Shown piece by piece: positions 4,717 through 5,315 of a DNA stretch of 5,315 nt. The DNA is from Lachnospiraceae bacterium (lineage in GTDB: Bacteria; Bacillota; Clostridia; Lachnospirales; Lachnospiraceae), in assembly GCA_003535955.1 (NCBI GenBank), contig DPZM01000202.1:1-5315 (forward strand), in the 5' to 3' direction. Within the stretch, counting starts at the first letter, position 1. Every line of letters begins with the position of its first letter. Below the pieces are notes generated by a model that searched no databases, was not told the DNA's origin, and saw only the letters and a list, made by a program, of their open reading frames with translations. The position numbers were made by a program, and so were the translations under genes.

Positions 4717-5315
4717 GCCCACACCGTAAAGGCCACAACAAAGGCGATAAATTCCGTAATACCTATCGCGATCAGCACGGCCAGACCCAACTTGCCGGGT
4801 TTCTTTATCTTAACATTGAGAAGAAATGCCATGGCGGTGATCAGCATGACCAGAAAATAGATACCCGTCAGATCCCACCTCGTCATATAATGCAGCAGCA
4901 TCACAAGCGGAAATATAAGAGCCGCGGACGTTACCGGAAGACCGATAAAATAGGTTATACCCGTTTCATTTGCCTCCTCCGTCCTTAAGTCCGAGGTTGC
5001 ATTAAAATACGCAAGCCTGATAAGAGCAGCCAGCACGTAGAAAAGGGCAATTACCAGAAAAATAATAAGGACTGAATACCTGCCTTCGTAATCACGCCTT
5101 CTGACTATCTCCGTAAATATTCCGCTGATGCGCAGCTGGGCAAGTCCTATCGACACGGGAAGAATACCGAAACATATAAGGTCAGCCAGCGAATCGATCT
5201 GGATACCGAAATTGACTGCCATCTCGGTCCTGTTTTTCTTGGTACGGGCCACCTTGCCGTCGAAGGCATCCATTATACCCGATACCATCAGAAAGAATAT
5301 CCCGATGTCCGGATG
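4713..5315 (-). CDS. pssA: CDP-diacylglycerol-serine O-phosphatidyltransferase, 5' end beyond window
   Basis: This is a CDP-alcohol phosphatidyltransferase, most likely phosphatidylserine synthase, which joins CDP-diacylglycerol and L-serine to give phosphatidylserine and CMP in the membrane. The last 200 codons are visible and the frame stays open to the right edge, so the start and probably the first membrane segment are missing. The catalytic, metal-binding motif reads D16-A-F-D19-G20-x2-A23-R24, then 12 residues, then G37-x3-D41-x3-D45 (numbered from the first visible codon); all key Asp and Gly residues are present. About four to five hydrophobic spans follow. Serine as the alcohol is inferred from the downstream partner psd, which uses the product, and from the IDSLADLICFG stretch typical of PssA. 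Other members of the superfamily (PgsA, cardiolipin or phosphatidylinositol synthases) are less likely. The TGA stop overlaps the psd start. Confidence 0.9.
   Translation of the reverse strand, partial: HPDIGIFFLMVSGIMDAFDGKVARTKKNRTEMAVNFGIQIDSLADLICFGILPVSIGLAQLRISGIFTEIVRRRDYEGRYSVLIIFLVIALFYVLAALIRLAYFNATSDLRTEEANETGITYFIGLPVTSAALIFPLVMLLHYMTRWDLTGIYFLVMLITAMAFLLNVKIKKPGKLGLAVLIAIGITEFIAFVVAFTVWA

Noticed and set aside
4717..4722. GTG start for psd at 4722
   Set aside because: Possible, but the ATG two codons later gives a classic ATGA overlap with the pssA stop; neither start has a clear Shine-Dalgarno.
4225..4988. Plus-strand frames opposite psd and pssA
   Set aside because: They are antisense to genes with intact motifs and show no protein-family features of their own.
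1..5315. tRNA, rRNA, CRISPR array, insertion sequence or phage genes
   Set aside because: No cloverleaf, spaced direct-repeat array, transposase motif or terminal inverted repeats were seen on either strand; the short edge repeat has no CRISPR-like spacers.

Overview
The window looks like a piece of a Clostridia (Bacillota) chromosome, most likely a Lachnospiraceae-type bacterium. The grounds are strong GGAGG-type ribosome binding sites, a short single-span SecE, a four-cysteine L33, and protein signatures I associate with that family from memory: the TGCDGRHADQQ stretch of L1, the GVWKDTVG loop of the NusG KOW domain, and the IQIDSLADLICFG stretch of the phosphatidylserine synthase. No database search was possible, so the taxonomic call is an inference.

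All eight genes that I can support are on the minus strand and are read from high to low coordinates. First comes the 3' part of a CDP-alcohol phosphatidyltransferase (pssA, cut by the right edge). It overlaps phosphatidylserine decarboxylase (psd) by an ATGA junction, and together the two make phosphatidylethanolamine from CDP-diacylglycerol and serine. An 82-bp gap with two hairpins follows, the second of which resembles a terminator. Next is a tight translation and export cluster, rpmG (49 aa), secE, nusG, rplK and rplA. The rpmG-secE and secE-nusG junctions are only 10-11 bp, and in both the stop codon overlaps or abuts the next Shine-Dalgarno sequence. The nusG-rplK gap (86 bp) and the rplK-rplA gap (82 bp) are longer and can fold.

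A strong intrinsic terminator sits 35 bp after rplA. The rplJ-rplL-rpoB-rpoC genes that usually follow are not seen here. Instead there is a separately transcribed lipoprotein with a CapA-type (PGA_cap) metallophosphoesterase domain. The last 50 bp at the left edge hold a short repeat built on GCTTAA at a 14-bp period.

This is mainly a housekeeping region. I see no mobile element, CRISPR array, defence system or biosynthetic cluster, and no plus-strand gene. The observations most worth checking are the structured RNA between rplK and rplA, the foldable leader before rplK, the break of the ribosomal operon after rplA, and the edge repeat.
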